DNA from: Flexithrix dorotheae DSM 6795 | Lineage (GTDB): Bacteria > Bacteroidota > Bacteroidia > Cytophagales > Flammeovirgaceae | Assembly: GCF_000379765.1 (NCBI RefSeq) | Contig: NZ_KB903430.1 | Location: 592,945-656,944, forward strand | DNA: 64,000 nucleotides | Reading direction: 5' to 3' | Part shown: positions 15,958-24,455 of the stretch, one piece after another | Position numbering within the stretch: the stretch's first letter is position 1 | Layout of the letters: each line of letters opens with the position of its first letter | The notes under the pieces: model-generated | Databases searched by the model: none | Seen by the model: the letters and a program-made list of their open reading frames with translations, nothing else | What the model was told of the DNA's origin: nothing | Position numbers and translations under genes: made by a program

Positions 15958-16506
15958 ATGCCTTCAAAATACATTATAAACAATCCCCAATCGCTCCACT
16001 TCATTACATTTTCTACGGTGCAATGGGTAGATGCTTTATCCAGACCGAGTTATAAAGATATCATTATTGAAAGTCTTCGGTACTGTCAAAAAAATAAGGG
16101 ATTAATGCTTTACGCCTATGTAATCATGAACAATCATGTCCACCTGATTGCTTCCGCAAAGGGAAATTATAACCTTTCAAATATTCTTCGTGATTTAAAG
16201 AAACATACCAGCAAGAAACTATTTGAGGCAATTCAAAATAATATTCAGGAAAGCAGAAAATCATGGATGATGTGGATTTTTAAAAGTGCAGGTAAAGCCA
16301 ACTCAAACAATAAGTATCATCAACTTTGGCAACATGATAACCACCCTATCGAACTTAGTTCTAATCATTTGATACAGCAAAAATTAGATTATATCCATCG
16401 AAATCCGGTAAAGGCAGGAATTGTTTACGAACCCCATCATTATATTTATAGTAGTGCTTTTGATTATGCCGGAGGTACTGGTATTTTGGAAATTGACTTT
16501 CTTTAA
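15958..16506 (+). CDS. REP-associated tyrosine transposase (RAYT, Y1_Tnp)
   Basis: 182 aa. Family marks are the HxH metal motif MNNHVHLI (His60, His62) and the catalytic Tyr145 in QQKLDYIHRNPVKAG, followed by the usual Y/SS ending (YIYSSAFDYAGG). RAYTs are single-copy domesticated relatives of the IS200/IS605 transposases that nick single-stranded REP hairpins and are held to spread REP sequences. The gene is framed by palindromes: cluster 2 ends 45 bp upstream, and D2 begins 8 bp after the stop. All active-site residues are intact, so the protein is probably functional. No terminal-inverted-repeat element of its own is visible. Confidence 0.93.
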   Translation: MPSKYIINNPQSLHFITFSTVQWVDALSRPSYKDIIIESLRYCQKNKGLMLYAYVIMNNHVHLIASAKGNYNLSNILRDLKKHTSKKLFEAIQNNIQESRKSWMMWIFKSAGKANSNNKYHQLWQHDNHPIELSSNHLIQQKLDYIHRNPVKAGIVYEPHHYIYSSAFDYAGGTGILEIDFL

Positions 16507-16514
16507 TGGTTTTC

Positions 16515-16565
16515 GGCAGTTACAAACTGCCTTTTATTATAAGGCTAAAGTTGCAAACTTTAGCC
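16515..16565. repeat. REP-like cluster 3, left part (D, A)
   Basis: D2 (16515-16531) is GGCAGTTACAAACTGCC; it differs from D1 in the central bases only. A3 (16543-16565) is identical to A2. The pair with its flanks (16504-16565) nearly duplicates 15773-15834. The B element expected next is absent; instead a 0.7-kb segment with the gene at 16580-17197 follows. Confidence 0.88.
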
Positions 16566-16579
16566 AATGAGGATGTACT

Positions 16580-17197
16580 TTACTTTTTGCGATCAATTCG
16601 AAGTTTTAATAATTCTAATTCTTTAGATTGTAAATCCACCATCCTTTTTATATGTCGTTCAGCAATTGTAATTTCTGGTATTATATCAAATTTAAAATCC
16701 TCATCTTCTAAACAAAGATAGATTTGTCTGATAATTTCTTTTGCAGTACTCAATACTCTACCAACTTCGTCTAAAGTTAAATTATTTTCAGAAAAAAAAT
16801 CTGAATTAATATTATCTTGATGAGCATAAAGTTTATCTCTTAAGTTTTTTAATGAACTAATCGATCTTGAATTTATAGCATTTAGCATGTTTTTCAATTC
16901 AAGTATTTTCTCTTTTGAAATTTTATTATTTATTTCATTTTTATTATTCTCCAACAAGTTTATCAATTTAAACAAATTATATTTTTGGCTTTGATTATTT
17001 ATAACAAGTTTATTTAACTCAATAACCAGCATATAAAAATAAGAATACTTTGAAAAACGTAGGAAATCAGAATTAAGGATTATTCCGGCATGGTCATCAT
17101 TTTTGGGTTCATGTAAATACCTAGTAATAAAATAAGCTCTATTAGCTATTCCTAAAATTTTTACTATTCCTTTCAGTTTGCTCTTAATTTCATTCAT
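16580..17197 (-). CDS. HEPN-like (AbiU2-type?) hypothetical protein
   Basis: 205 aa, predicted almost entirely alpha-helical and very AT-rich in its DNA. The notable motif is LRDKLYAHQDN: Arg120 and His126 form an R-x5-H pair inside a helix, the arrangement of HEPN-domain RNases. The surrounding order (long helix, linker, NLRDKLYAH, then a further helix with a basic C-terminus) resembles AbiU2-type HEPN proteins linked to phage defence or toxin systems. This is inference from one motif. No antitoxin-like partner is adjacent. The gene sits between palindromes A3 and C3, where element B should be, suggesting insertion into a repeat cluster. It could also be a harmless hypothetical. Confidence 0.6.
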   Translation of the reverse strand: MNEIKSKLKGIVKILGIANRAYFITRYLHEPKNDDHAGIILNSDFLRFSKYSYFYMLVIELNKLVINNQSQKYNLFKLINLLENNKNEINNKISKEKILELKNMLNAINSRSISSLKNLRDKLYAHQDNINSDFFSENNLTLDEVGRVLSTAKEIIRQIYLCLEDEDFKFDIIPEITIAERHIKRMVDLQSKELELLKLRIDRKK

Positions 17198-17238
17198 TTC
17201 TTAAATTTGAAAATTTTTTAGCCATACCTTTTAGCAAA

Positions 17239-17289
17239 AACTTAAGATTTATTATTAATTTTTCCAATAAAAGTAAGTTTGTAACTTAC
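17239..17289. repeat. REP-like cluster 3, right part (B remnant, C) overlapping ltaE stop
   Basis: C3 (17273-17289) is GTAAGTTTGTAACTTAC, identical to C1 and C2. Before it, AACTTAAGATTT (about 17240-17250) resembles the right arm of B4 (ACTTAAGACTTTT). The TAA stop of the threonine aldolase gene (17286-17288) lies inside C3, so the repeat forms the very end of that gene. Confidence 0.75.
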
Positions 17290-18299
17290 GAAATCCCCTT
17301 CAAAATCTGGACAGCCTCCTCCAACATCTCATCTGTAAAATCAAGATGAGTTACGAACCGGACGTGTTGCGGGCCGAATGAAACTGATTTTATGCCTTTT
17401 TGCTGCAGTGTAGCGACCATTGTAGCGGAATTTTCTACTTCAAAAATGACTATGTTCGTTTCCACTGGCAGGACGTCTTTTACAAAAGAGAGCTGTTTTA
17501 AAGTGGCTTCTAGTTCCTTTGCTTTTTGGTGGTCTTCTTTAAGTCTTTCAATGTTATTTTCCAAGGCATATAAACCTGCTGCTGCCAGATAACCGACCTG
17601 CCGCATTCCCCCTCCAAAAACTTTTCTTATTCTTTTGGCTTTTTTCAGGTTTTCATTTTTGGTTAATAGCACCGAACCGATTGGGGCGCCTAACCCCTTG
17701 GAAAGGCAAATGGATATGGAATCGAAATGTTTGCCATAATCAGCCGGACTTTCCCCTGTTTCTACAATGGCATTGAAAAACCTTGCCCCATCCAGATGCA
17801 ATTTCAATTGGTTTTCCTGACAAACCCTGGCGATTTTTTCTATTTCAGAAAGTTCGTAATAGCATCCTCCCCCCTTGTTCATGGTGTTTTCCAAAGCCAC
17901 CAGACTGGTTTGTGGGAAATGCACATCATCCGGATTGATATTTTCTTCTACCATTTTGGCGGTAATCCTTCCCCCGTCGCCATCCAGCAATCTGGTGGAA
18001 ATGAGGGAATTATAAGCAATTCCCCCACCCTCATAATTATAAATATGAGATTTTTTATCACAGATCACCTCATCCTGTGGCTGGGTAAGCATCCGAATGG
18101 CAATCTGATTGGTCATAGTTCCGGAAGGACAGAAAAGTCCGGCCTCCATTCCGAACATTTCTGCCAGATTTTTTTCCAGTTTACGTACCGTAGGATCTTC
18201 CTCAAAAACCTCATCCCCAACTTCAGCCGACATCATAGCCTGAAGCATTTCAGGAGTTGGTTTGGTGAGGGTATCACTCCTCAAATCAATCATAATCAT
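17286..18299 (-). CDS. ltaE: Low-specificity L-threonine aldolase
   Basis: 337 aa, the usual length. It is a PLP enzyme of fold type I that cleaves threonine or allo-threonine to glycine and acetaldehyde. Visible marks: DLRSDTLTKPTPEM at the N-terminus, CPSGTMTNQIA, the HLDGAR motif with Asp170, and Lys201 in CLSKGLGAPIGSVL as the Schiff-base lysine. Two ATGs (18297 and 18291) are possible; both overlap the end of the carboxynorspermidine synthase gene, by 14 or 8 bp, so the two are co-transcribed and probably coupled. The stop codon lies within REP-like palindrome C3, so the last codons were probably set by repeat insertion. Confidence 0.95.
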   Translation of the reverse strand: MIMIDLRSDTLTKPTPEMLQAMMSAEVGDEVFEEDPTVRKLEKNLAEMFGMEAGLFCPSGTMTNQIAIRMLTQPQDEVICDKKSHIYNYEGGGIAYNSLISTRLLDGDGGRITAKMVEENINPDDVHFPQTSLVALENTMNKGGGCYYELSEIEKIARVCQENQLKLHLDGARFFNAIVETGESPADYGKHFDSISICLSKGLGAPIGSVLLTKNENLKKAKRIRKVFGGGMRQVGYLAAAGLYALENNIERLKEDHQKAKELEATLKQLSFVKDVLPVETNIVIFEVENSATMVATLQQKGIKSVSFGPQHVRFVTHLDFTDEMLEEAVQILKGIS

Positions 18300-19497
18300 G
18301 CGGTAATTCCGGATTTATTTCTTCATTCCAGGGCAACCCATGAATATTCAATTGTTCCATAAATGGATCAGGATCAAATTCTTCCACATTGAACACACCT
18401 GGTTTCATCCACTTCCCTGTCAGCATCATCATGGCGCCAATCATGGCTGGAACACCAGTAGTATAGGAAACCGCCTGTCCTTTCACTTCTTTGTAAACCT
18501 CACCATGGTCACAGTTGTTGTACACATAAAAAGTCTTATCCGCTCCATTTTTCACACCTTTTATCTGGCAACCAATGGAGGTTTTACCGGAATAGCCTTC
18601 TCCCAGAGTACCTGGCTCTGGTAAAACTGCTTTCAAAAACTGAAGGGGTACAATTTCTTGTCCTTCGTAAATAATAGGCTCGATACTGGTCATGCCTACA
18701 TTTTGCAATACCCTCAGGTGGGTGATATATTCCTGCCCGAAAGTCATCCAGAATCTTGCTCTTTTTAAGGATGGAAAGTTTTTGGTAAGTGATTCCAATT
18801 CCTCATGGTACAACAAATAAGATTCTTTTGGGCCAATTTCCGGATAACTAATCGGCTTGTGAAATTCTAATGGTTCTGTTTCCACCCATTTTCCATTTTC
18901 CCAATATTTTCCTTTTTGGGTAATTTCTCTGATATTGATTTCCGGGTTGAAGTTGGTTGCAAAGGCTTTTCCATGATCTCCGGCATTACAATCTACAATA
19001 TCCAGGTAATGCATTTCATCGAAATGATGTTTTTGGGCATGGGCAGTAAATACACCTGTAACGCCCGGATCGAAACCACAACCTAAAAGTGCCATCAAAC
19101 CTGCTTCCTTAAATTTATCCTGGTAGGCCCATTGCCAGCTGTATTCAAACTTAGCTTCATCAATGGGTTCGTAATTAGCCGTATCCAGGTAATGTACTCC
19201 GGTTTCCAGACAGGCATCCATAATGGTCAGATCCTGATAAGGCAGAGCCACATTGATCACCATTTTTGGTTTAAAAAAATTGATTAGTGCCACCAGCTCA
19301 GGAACATTATCCGCATCTACCTTGGAAGTTTGTATTTCTACACCATGCATTTCCTTCACAGTTGCGGCAATGGCATCACATTTGGAAACCGTTCTGCTCG
19401 CCAGCATAATATCACTAAAAACATCATTATTCATAGCACATTTATGCGCTACCACACTGCCTACTCCTCCAGCTCCAATTATTAAAACCTTACTCAT
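18286..19497 (-). CDS. Carboxynorspermidine synthase (saccharopine-dehydrogenase family)
   Basis: 403 aa. The N-terminal Rossmann domain has GAGGVGSVVAHKCA (residues 8-21). The middle holds YLDTANYEP and LLGCGFDPGVTGVF, and the C-terminal part contains NCDHGEVY and TTGVPAMIGAMM, typical of carboxynorspermidine dehydrogenase rather than lysine-pathway saccharopine dehydrogenase. It would reductively condense aspartate semialdehyde with a diamine (putrescine or diaminopropane) using NADPH in the alternative spermidine pathway. The decarboxylase partner (nspC type) is not in this window. The gene overlaps the start of the threonine aldolase gene. The subfamily call is from motif pattern, not alignment. 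Confidence 0.9.
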   Translation of the reverse strand: MSKVLIIGAGGVGSVVAHKCAMNNDVFSDIMLASRTVSKCDAIAATVKEMHGVEIQTSKVDADNVPELVALINFFKPKMVINVALPYQDLTIMDACLETGVHYLDTANYEPIDEAKFEYSWQWAYQDKFKEAGLMALLGCGFDPGVTGVFTAHAQKHHFDEMHYLDIVDCNAGDHGKAFATNFNPEINIREITQKGKYWENGKWVETEPLEFHKPISYPEIGPKESYLLYHEELESLTKNFPSLKRARFWMTFGQEYITHLRVLQNVGMTSIEPIIYEGQEIVPLQFLKAVLPEPGTLGEGYSGKTSIGCQIKGVKNGADKTFYVYNNCDHGEVYKEVKGQAVSYTTGVPAMIGAMMMLTGKWMKPGVFNVEEFDPDPFMEQLNIHGLPWNEEINPELPHDYD

Positions 19498-19941
19498 TTA
19501 TCTCGTTTTTTAAATCAGTAGTCTGACCACAATTTTAAGAAACTAAAATACATGCCATAACTACTTGGTTGTAAGTAAAATAATTCTCAATTAAATTAGT
19601 CCAGGGACTTACTTTTAAAAATAAAATCTCCCGAAAAATCCTTTCACTTTTCAGGGGAATACAAAACAATAACTTTTTAAGAAAATAAGAAATAAAACGA
19701 ACAAATCTTCCCCTAAAAATTGGAAGACCATTTTTACCTAAAATTAGTTGAATTAACTATCAGGATTCAGAGAATGTTTGCATTTTACCCAATTGGTCTC
19801 AAAAAACAATACTTAAACAAGCCTTAGCACCGACAATATTTCTTTACAAATTCAAATATTTTTTTTAATTTCATTAAGGGTGGGAAGAGAATATTTTGAC
19901 TACTAAAAAAGACCTCATTTTTACCGAAAACTATTATACCC
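19498..19941. other. 444-bp AT-rich divergent intergenic region
   Basis: Separates the leftward carboxynorspermidine synthase operon from the rightward outer-membrane protein. It is rich in A and T, with a weak long-range inverted repeat (GTAAGT near 19572 and ACTTAC near 19609). A TATTTTG sequence near 19892 might be a -7 element for the rightward gene. No coding sequence was found. Confidence 0.45.
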
Positions 19942-20745
19942 ATGAAAACCCAAAAATTACAATACCATTTTACCCTCCTTCTATTGCTGGCCCTCCCTGC
20001 TTTGGGCGTTTCACAATCCTTCGATAATCCTGATTTTAAAGCATTGGAAGACAACAAATGGCGGGTAAGAGATTTTAATTTTATGTTTGGTGCTGACCTA
20101 GATGTATATGATAAAATGTCCATGGATTATATCAGGGAATATGCCATTACCGACCAGTTTTTTGATATTGATTTAAGCAATGCCTCAGAGGAGGTATATC
20201 AGGAGGTTGTTGGTGGTATGATTAGTTTCAACCTGACCTTTTCCCAACCCTATAAAAACAGAAAAATAGGTCAGGAATTCAGAGTGGGTGTGGACGCCAC
20301 ATTGGGAAGAGAAGCGATGGTAGAATATTACGATAATGAGAAAGAGGATTACCTGAGATATACTTATTGTACCATGCAAAATGTATATTCATTGAGTGCA
20401 TCCTATCAATTTAGGTTCAGTACTTATAATTCAAAATTTAGCTTTTACACCGGAATAGGAGGTAGAATAGGCACTACTTCAAATAGCCAGATTCTTTTAA
20501 TCGCCTCCGAAGGCAATCTTCAATATGCTGCTGGTGATTATTATGCAAAAGCCAGAAATGCACAGTTTTACAAAGCATTTGCCCCACTGGGTTTTGATTT
20601 TGCCCTGTCCAAAAGAATTATGTTCAACACTGAATTTCGATTTGGTGTTGGTTATGAAAAGGTTAATTCCGGGAAAGACTATTTCATCAATGAAAGTTGT
20701 GGTTTTCAGTTCGGGTTGAGGTATAACTTATTCAATTATTATTAA
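19942..20745 (+). CDS. Predicted outer-membrane beta-barrel protein
   Basis: 267 aa with a signal peptide (hydrophobic residues about 9-23, cleavage after GVS or SQS). The mature chain alternates polar and hydrophobic residues in short strands with aromatic girdle patterns (SLSASYQFRFSTY, FSFYTGIGGRIG, MFNTEFRFGVGYEKV) and ends in FQFGLRYNLFNYY, a typical C-terminal barrel strand. The protein is probably an 8- to 12-strand outer-membrane protein of unknown role. No enzymatic motif is visible. It stands alone, with its own upstream region and a 122-bp gap to the methyltransferase. Confidence 0.75.
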   Translation: MKTQKLQYHFTLLLLLALPALGVSQSFDNPDFKALEDNKWRVRDFNFMFGADLDVYDKMSMDYIREYAITDQFFDIDLSNASEEVYQEVVGGMISFNLTFSQPYKNRKIGQEFRVGVDATLGREAMVEYYDNEKEDYLRYTYCTMQNVYSLSASYQFRFSTYNSKFSFYTGIGGRIGTTSNSQILLIASEGNLQYAAGDYYAKARNAQFYKAFAPLGFDFALSKRIMFNTEFRFGVGYEKVNSGKDYFINESCGFQFGLRYNLFNYY

Positions 20746-20867
20746 TCAGATAAAATTAGGACTAAATCTTACGAGAAAGGCTGTTTTTTAATAAATTGGG
20801 AGTGAAAAATAAAGGAATTAAAAATCCGGTTTTTCTCTCCCATTTTTTATTCAATCATACTTCATCA

Positions 20868-21656
20868 ATGAAACGCATTCACCTATTTGAGTTTGAGGAT
20901 TACCCCTGGTTTCCCAATATGCTACGCACTTGTATGACCAGGTATATCATGGCTTTCCACAAATTACTTGGTTCTGCAGAAGAACTTTCTGAACTCATCG
21001 CCCGGGCATTTAAACATACCAAAAGCCATAAAGTAATTGACCTTTGCTCCGGTGCAGGCGGACCCATGTTAGAGGTTATTCAAATACTTAGGAAAAAACA
21101 TGGAATCAACGATTTGCAATTCACTTTCACAGATTTGTACCCTAATTTAAAGGCTGCAAAAAATATTAATGGTAATGGAGACTCGAATGTCACCTACCTC
21201 ACCGAACCGGTAAATGCTTCAGGTTTGGGAAAAGATAACGATGGGGTTCGCACCATGGTTTGCAGCATGCATCATATGAAACCCGACATTGCCCGGAGTA
21301 TTTTAAAGGATGCACAAGAAGCCAGACAACCTATTTGTGTATTCGAAATTAGTGATAACAGCTTCCCCGCCTGGATTTGGTGGATTGCCTTTCCCATTAA
21401 TATCATCACGACTTTGTTATTGACTCCTTTGGTACGGCCAATGACCTGGCAACAACTTGTATTCACCTATATCATCCCAATTCTTCCCATTTGTATTGCC
21501 TGGGATGGGGCTGTTTCCAATGCCAGAACTTATACACTAAAGGATATGGATATTTTGCTGGAGGGATTGGAATCTGAGCATTACCAGTGGGAAAAAGATA
21601 CGATTAAGGGCAAGGCTAAGAAATTGTATTTGCTTGGGCTTCCGATTGGGGCATGA
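20868..21656 (+). CDS. SAM-dependent methyltransferase with membrane segment
   Basis: 262 aa from the ATG at 20868; the open frame upstream begins only with TTG. The Rossmann-like methyltransferase core has motif I KVIDLCSGAGGPMLE (Asp/Gly-rich SAM loop), motif II FTFTDLYPN, and MVCSMHHMKP at the position of motif IV. A long hydrophobic stretch with FPAWIWWIAFPINIITTLLLTPLV and a second near FTYIIPILPICIAW could attach it to the membrane. The substrate is unknown; similar Bacteroidota proteins are annotated only as class I methyltransferases. A hypothetical gene starts 27 bp downstream. Confidence 0.8.
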   Translation: MKRIHLFEFEDYPWFPNMLRTCMTRYIMAFHKLLGSAEELSELIARAFKHTKSHKVIDLCSGAGGPMLEVIQILRKKHGINDLQFTFTDLYPNLKAAKNINGNGDSNVTYLTEPVNASGLGKDNDGVRTMVCSMHHMKPDIARSILKDAQEARQPICVFEISDNSFPAWIWWIAFPINIITTLLLTPLVRPMTWQQLVFTYIIPILPICIAWDGAVSNARTYTLKDMDILLEGLESEHYQWEKDTIKGKAKKLYLLGLPIGA

Positions 21657-21682
21657 ACTGATTGAAATTAGAATTTCAACAT

Positions 21683-22090
21683 ATGGAAACATGTTATCAT
21701 TTTAGTGTTTTGAAAGGTTCTTGGGGAATTTCAATTTCCCTTAAAGCTGAATTTGTCCCTTTTCATTTCTCGAAAAGTGAATCCACTTTTGTAACAAAAA
21801 ATATTCAGGTAATATTCAGTCCAGAAATTAAACTCCTACAGGATGAAATCCAACTTTTAGTAAAAGGTATAAAGGAATATGAAAAACAAATTATAGAAAA
21901 TGTAAGATATAAAGAAATCGGAATTCGAATTAATGAAATCGATTTTGCTGAAACAGACTTTCAATGTGAAGCTTTGTATTTTGCGGTTATTGGCTGGATT
22001 TGCAAAACTTTAAATCTAAATGAACCTGAAATTTCTGTGCTTTTTGATAATCAGAAGAATAAATATTTAATTGAAATGGTAAACAAATAG
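21683..22090 (+). CDS. Hypothetical protein
   Basis: 135 aa from the ATG at 21683; a TTG at 21662 would add seven residues. It has beta-rich segments (CYHFSVLKGSWGISISLKA), a helix with KLLQDEIQLLVKGIKEYEKQI, and a short ending ISVLFDNQKNKYLIEM. There is no signal peptide or membrane segment. I do not recognise a family. The 27-bp spacing to the methyltransferase gene suggests co-transcription. Confidence 0.55.
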   Translation: METCYHFSVLKGSWGISISLKAEFVPFHFSKSESTFVTKNIQVIFSPEIKLLQDEIQLLVKGIKEYEKQIIENVRYKEIGIRINEIDFAETDFQCEALYFAVIGWICKTLNLNEPEISVLFDNQKNKYLIEMVNK

Positions 22091-22302
22091 TAAGCCCAAT
22101 CAATTTCAACAACTTTAATGGCCAAATAAGAAAATTTTCTTTCTGTTTAGCATTTGTCATTTTTCCAATCGATGAAAAATGATGAAAAAAGTCTCTGCCT
22201 TCAAAAAGGTTTTCCACGATATGATTTCCTGGACCTGAATAATTTCCCCACTATGGACTTGAGATATGATCTCGTATCTATTACCTTTTCCCACCTTGGT
22301 TT

Positions 22303-22401
22303 GAAGGCATTTTTTTAATTCAAATAGCCTTCTGACTATGGTTTAAGTATATAGCGAAGCAATTACTTAAGACTTTTCATAAAAGAAAGTTTGTAACTTT
22401 C
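22303..22401. repeat. REP-like cluster 4 (A-like, B, C) 3' of the AAA ATPase gene
   Basis: B4 (22340-22373) has arms GGTTTAAGTA and TACTTAAGAC around a loop with AGCGAAGC. C4 (22385-22401) is GAAAGTTTGTAACTTTC, where both arms differ from C1-C3 in a compensatory way. A hairpin GAAGGC..GCCTTC (22303-22332) takes the place of A. The cluster ends 16 bp from the stop codon of the leftward ATPase gene. Confidence 0.82.
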
Positions 22402-22417
22402 CTGAAGCGTTAAAATT

Positions 22418-23941
22418 TCAAAAATCTTCATCTTCCTCGTCATCTTCAAAATCTGATGGCATGGAAAACATACTGCTGAGCAAATCGGAAAAGTGCATTC
22501 CGTTAGTCAGGATTTTTTTGCTTAGCATGGAATATTCTGCCAACCCATGCAGGGCAAATTCCATTAAAAATACCTGCTCGGATTCATCCATTTTTTTGAA
22601 CTTTTGCTTCACCATTTCCTTCAGTCCTGGCACTTCAAATAATGCATTTTTATATTCCTGATTGCTGGCTTCATTTAAAATATCCAGTGTTTCCCCATCT
22701 CCAAACCAATCTAAAATGCGCTTATAAATATTTTCCTTCTTTTTTTTCTTTTCCTGTTCCGGGTTTGGAAAATAATTCAGAAATTGAGTTCTGAAAGCCT
22801 TACCAATCAGGTTTTGCGCCACAATACCAGCACCTTCCTGCTCACCTTCATATACTAATTCTACTTTTCCGGTAATAGCCGGAATCAATCCCCAAAAATC
22901 AGAAACTCGAATATGTGTTTTTTTATCTCCATTTAACAGCGTTCGCCTTTCTGCTCCGCTAATCAGGTTTTCGTAAGCAGAAATCGTTAACCTTGCCGAA
23001 ACACCGCTTTTCTCATCGATATATTCGCTGTTTCTGGCTTCAAAAGCAATTTGTTCCACCAAATCTTTTGCTATTTCATTGGAATAAACCAGGGATTTTT
23101 GTTCATCTTTAATGTGAGCCTCCTGCTGGGTAATTTTCTTCCCGATTTCCAAAGTTTTCGGATAGTGGGTAATGATCTGACTATCAATCCTGTCTTTTAG
23201 AGGTGTTACAATACTTCCCCTGTTTGTATAATCTTCGGGATTGGCAGTAAACACAAACTGAATATCCAGTGGCAACCTCAGTTTAAATCCCCTGATTTGA
23301 ATGTCTCCCTCCTGTAATATATTGAATAAAGCCACCTGAATTCTGGCCTGCAAATCAGGCAACTCATTAATCACAAACAAACACCGGTTAGAGCGGGGAA
23401 TCAGGCCGTAATGAATTACTCTTTCATCAGAATAAGGCAATTGTAAACTAGCAGCCTTAATAGGATCAACATCACCAATTAAATCCGCAACCGAAACATC
23501 GGGAGTGGCCAGTTTTTCATTATACCTTTCGCTTCTGTGCATCCAGGAAACTGGCGTTTCATCTCCTTTTTCCCCAATTATGTCTCTTCCAAATTTGGAC
23601 AGTGGCCTCATGGGATCATCATTCAGTTCAGCTCCTTCTATAACCGGAATATATTCATCCAGTAAATCAACCATTTGCCTTGCCAATCGGGTTTTTGCCT
23701 GTCCTCTTAATCCAAGTAAATTGATATCGTGCATGGAAAGAATTGCTCTTTCCATATCCGGGATAACGGTTTCTTCATAGCCGTGAATCCCTTTAAAAAC
23801 CTCTTCTTTCTTTCGGAGTTTCTCAATTAAATTTGATCTTAATTCCTGTTTAATTGATTTAGGAGCATATCCGGAAGCTTTTAATTCTCCTAGTGTTTTT
23901 ATTTGTTTGAGTTTACTGTGTGGAATATCCGAGTATTTCAT
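22418..23941 (-). CDS. ChlI/MoxR-like AAA+ ATPase
   Basis: 507 aa. Walker A is GLRGQAKT (77-84) and Walker B is LFVINE (188-193), followed by a helix-2 type insert and the sensor FTANPEDYTNRG with PLKDRID, all typical of the magnesium-chelatase subunit I / MoxR clade. An acidic tail (DFEDDEEDEDF) ends the protein. These ATPases normally work with a von Willebrand factor A domain partner to remodel or insert cofactors; no such partner gene is within this window. It is cytoplasmic. The gene stands alone, with REP-like palindromes just after its stop. Confidence 0.9.
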   Translation of the reverse strand: MKYSDIPHSKLKQIKTLGELKASGYAPKSIKQELRSNLIEKLRKKEEVFKGIHGYEETVIPDMERAILSMHDINLLGLRGQAKTRLARQMVDLLDEYIPVIEGAELNDDPMRPLSKFGRDIIGEKGDETPVSWMHRSERYNEKLATPDVSVADLIGDVDPIKAASLQLPYSDERVIHYGLIPRSNRCLFVINELPDLQARIQVALFNILQEGDIQIRGFKLRLPLDIQFVFTANPEDYTNRGSIVTPLKDRIDSQIITHYPKTLEIGKKITQQEAHIKDEQKSLVYSNEIAKDLVEQIAFEARNSEYIDEKSGVSARLTISAYENLISGAERRTLLNGDKKTHIRVSDFWGLIPAITGKVELVYEGEQEGAGIVAQNLIGKAFRTQFLNYFPNPEQEKKKKKENIYKRILDWFGDGETLDILNEASNQEYKNALFEVPGLKEMVKQKFKKMDESEQVFLMEFALHGLAEYSMLSKKILTNGMHFSDLLSSMFSMPSDFEDDEEDEDF

Positions 23942-24128
23942 GTGAATTAATTGAGTATCAATACTAATTTAAGAGGAGAAACAACATTTCTATATCACTA
24001 ACCACCGCCCTGTCTCCAAATCAATTTCTTTTTTGTATAATTATAAAAATATTTTAGGTAAAACACCCGAATAAAGACAAAAGTTTGAAAAAAACTAAAG
24101 TCCGGAAAAGACAGTAAGATTGTGGTTT

Positions 24129-24455
24129 ATGAATTGGTATAAAATTTTTGAATCGGAAAAAGATGCCAACAGGGAAGTTCCCGAACGAAGCATTATGCGT
24201 TTAAAAATAAAGGGGAAAGCCATTAGTTTTGCCCATACAAAACACGGCTATTTCGCTGTGGATGACGAATGCCCGCACCTTGGGGAATCTTTAAGCAAGG
24301 GCACCGTAAATTACCTCAATGAAATTATTTGTCCCTGGCATAGCCATCGGTTCCATATGCAAAGTGGCACAGAATGTAAAGGCAGGTCTGGAGATTTAAA
24401 AACCTATAAAGTGGAAATTAAGGAAGATGGGGTTTTCATTGGTATGGATGATTGA
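24129..24455 (+). CDS. Rieske [2Fe-2S] protein
   Basis: 108 aa from the ATG at 24129 (a TTG at 24120 is also in frame). It is a single soluble Rieske domain. The two cluster boxes are CPHLG and CPWHSHRF, giving the two Cys and two His ligands. Small stand-alone Rieske proteins usually pass electrons to an oxygenase or act as assimilatory-reductase small subunits, but no partner enzyme is adjacent. The stop codon TGA overlaps the TTG start of the next gene as TTGA, so the Rieske protein and the acetyltransferase are translated from one message. Cytoplasmic. Confidence 0.93.
   Translation: MNWYKIFESEKDANREVPERSIMRLKIKGKAISFAHTKHGYFAVDDECPHLGESLSKGTVNYLNEIICPWHSHRFHMQSGTECKGRSGDLKTYKVEIKEDGVFIGMDD

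Noticed and set aside
19824-20123. 99-codon minus-strand frame over the start of the barrel gene
   Set aside because: Overlaps a gene with a clear signal peptide and barrel pattern; no signal or motif of its own.
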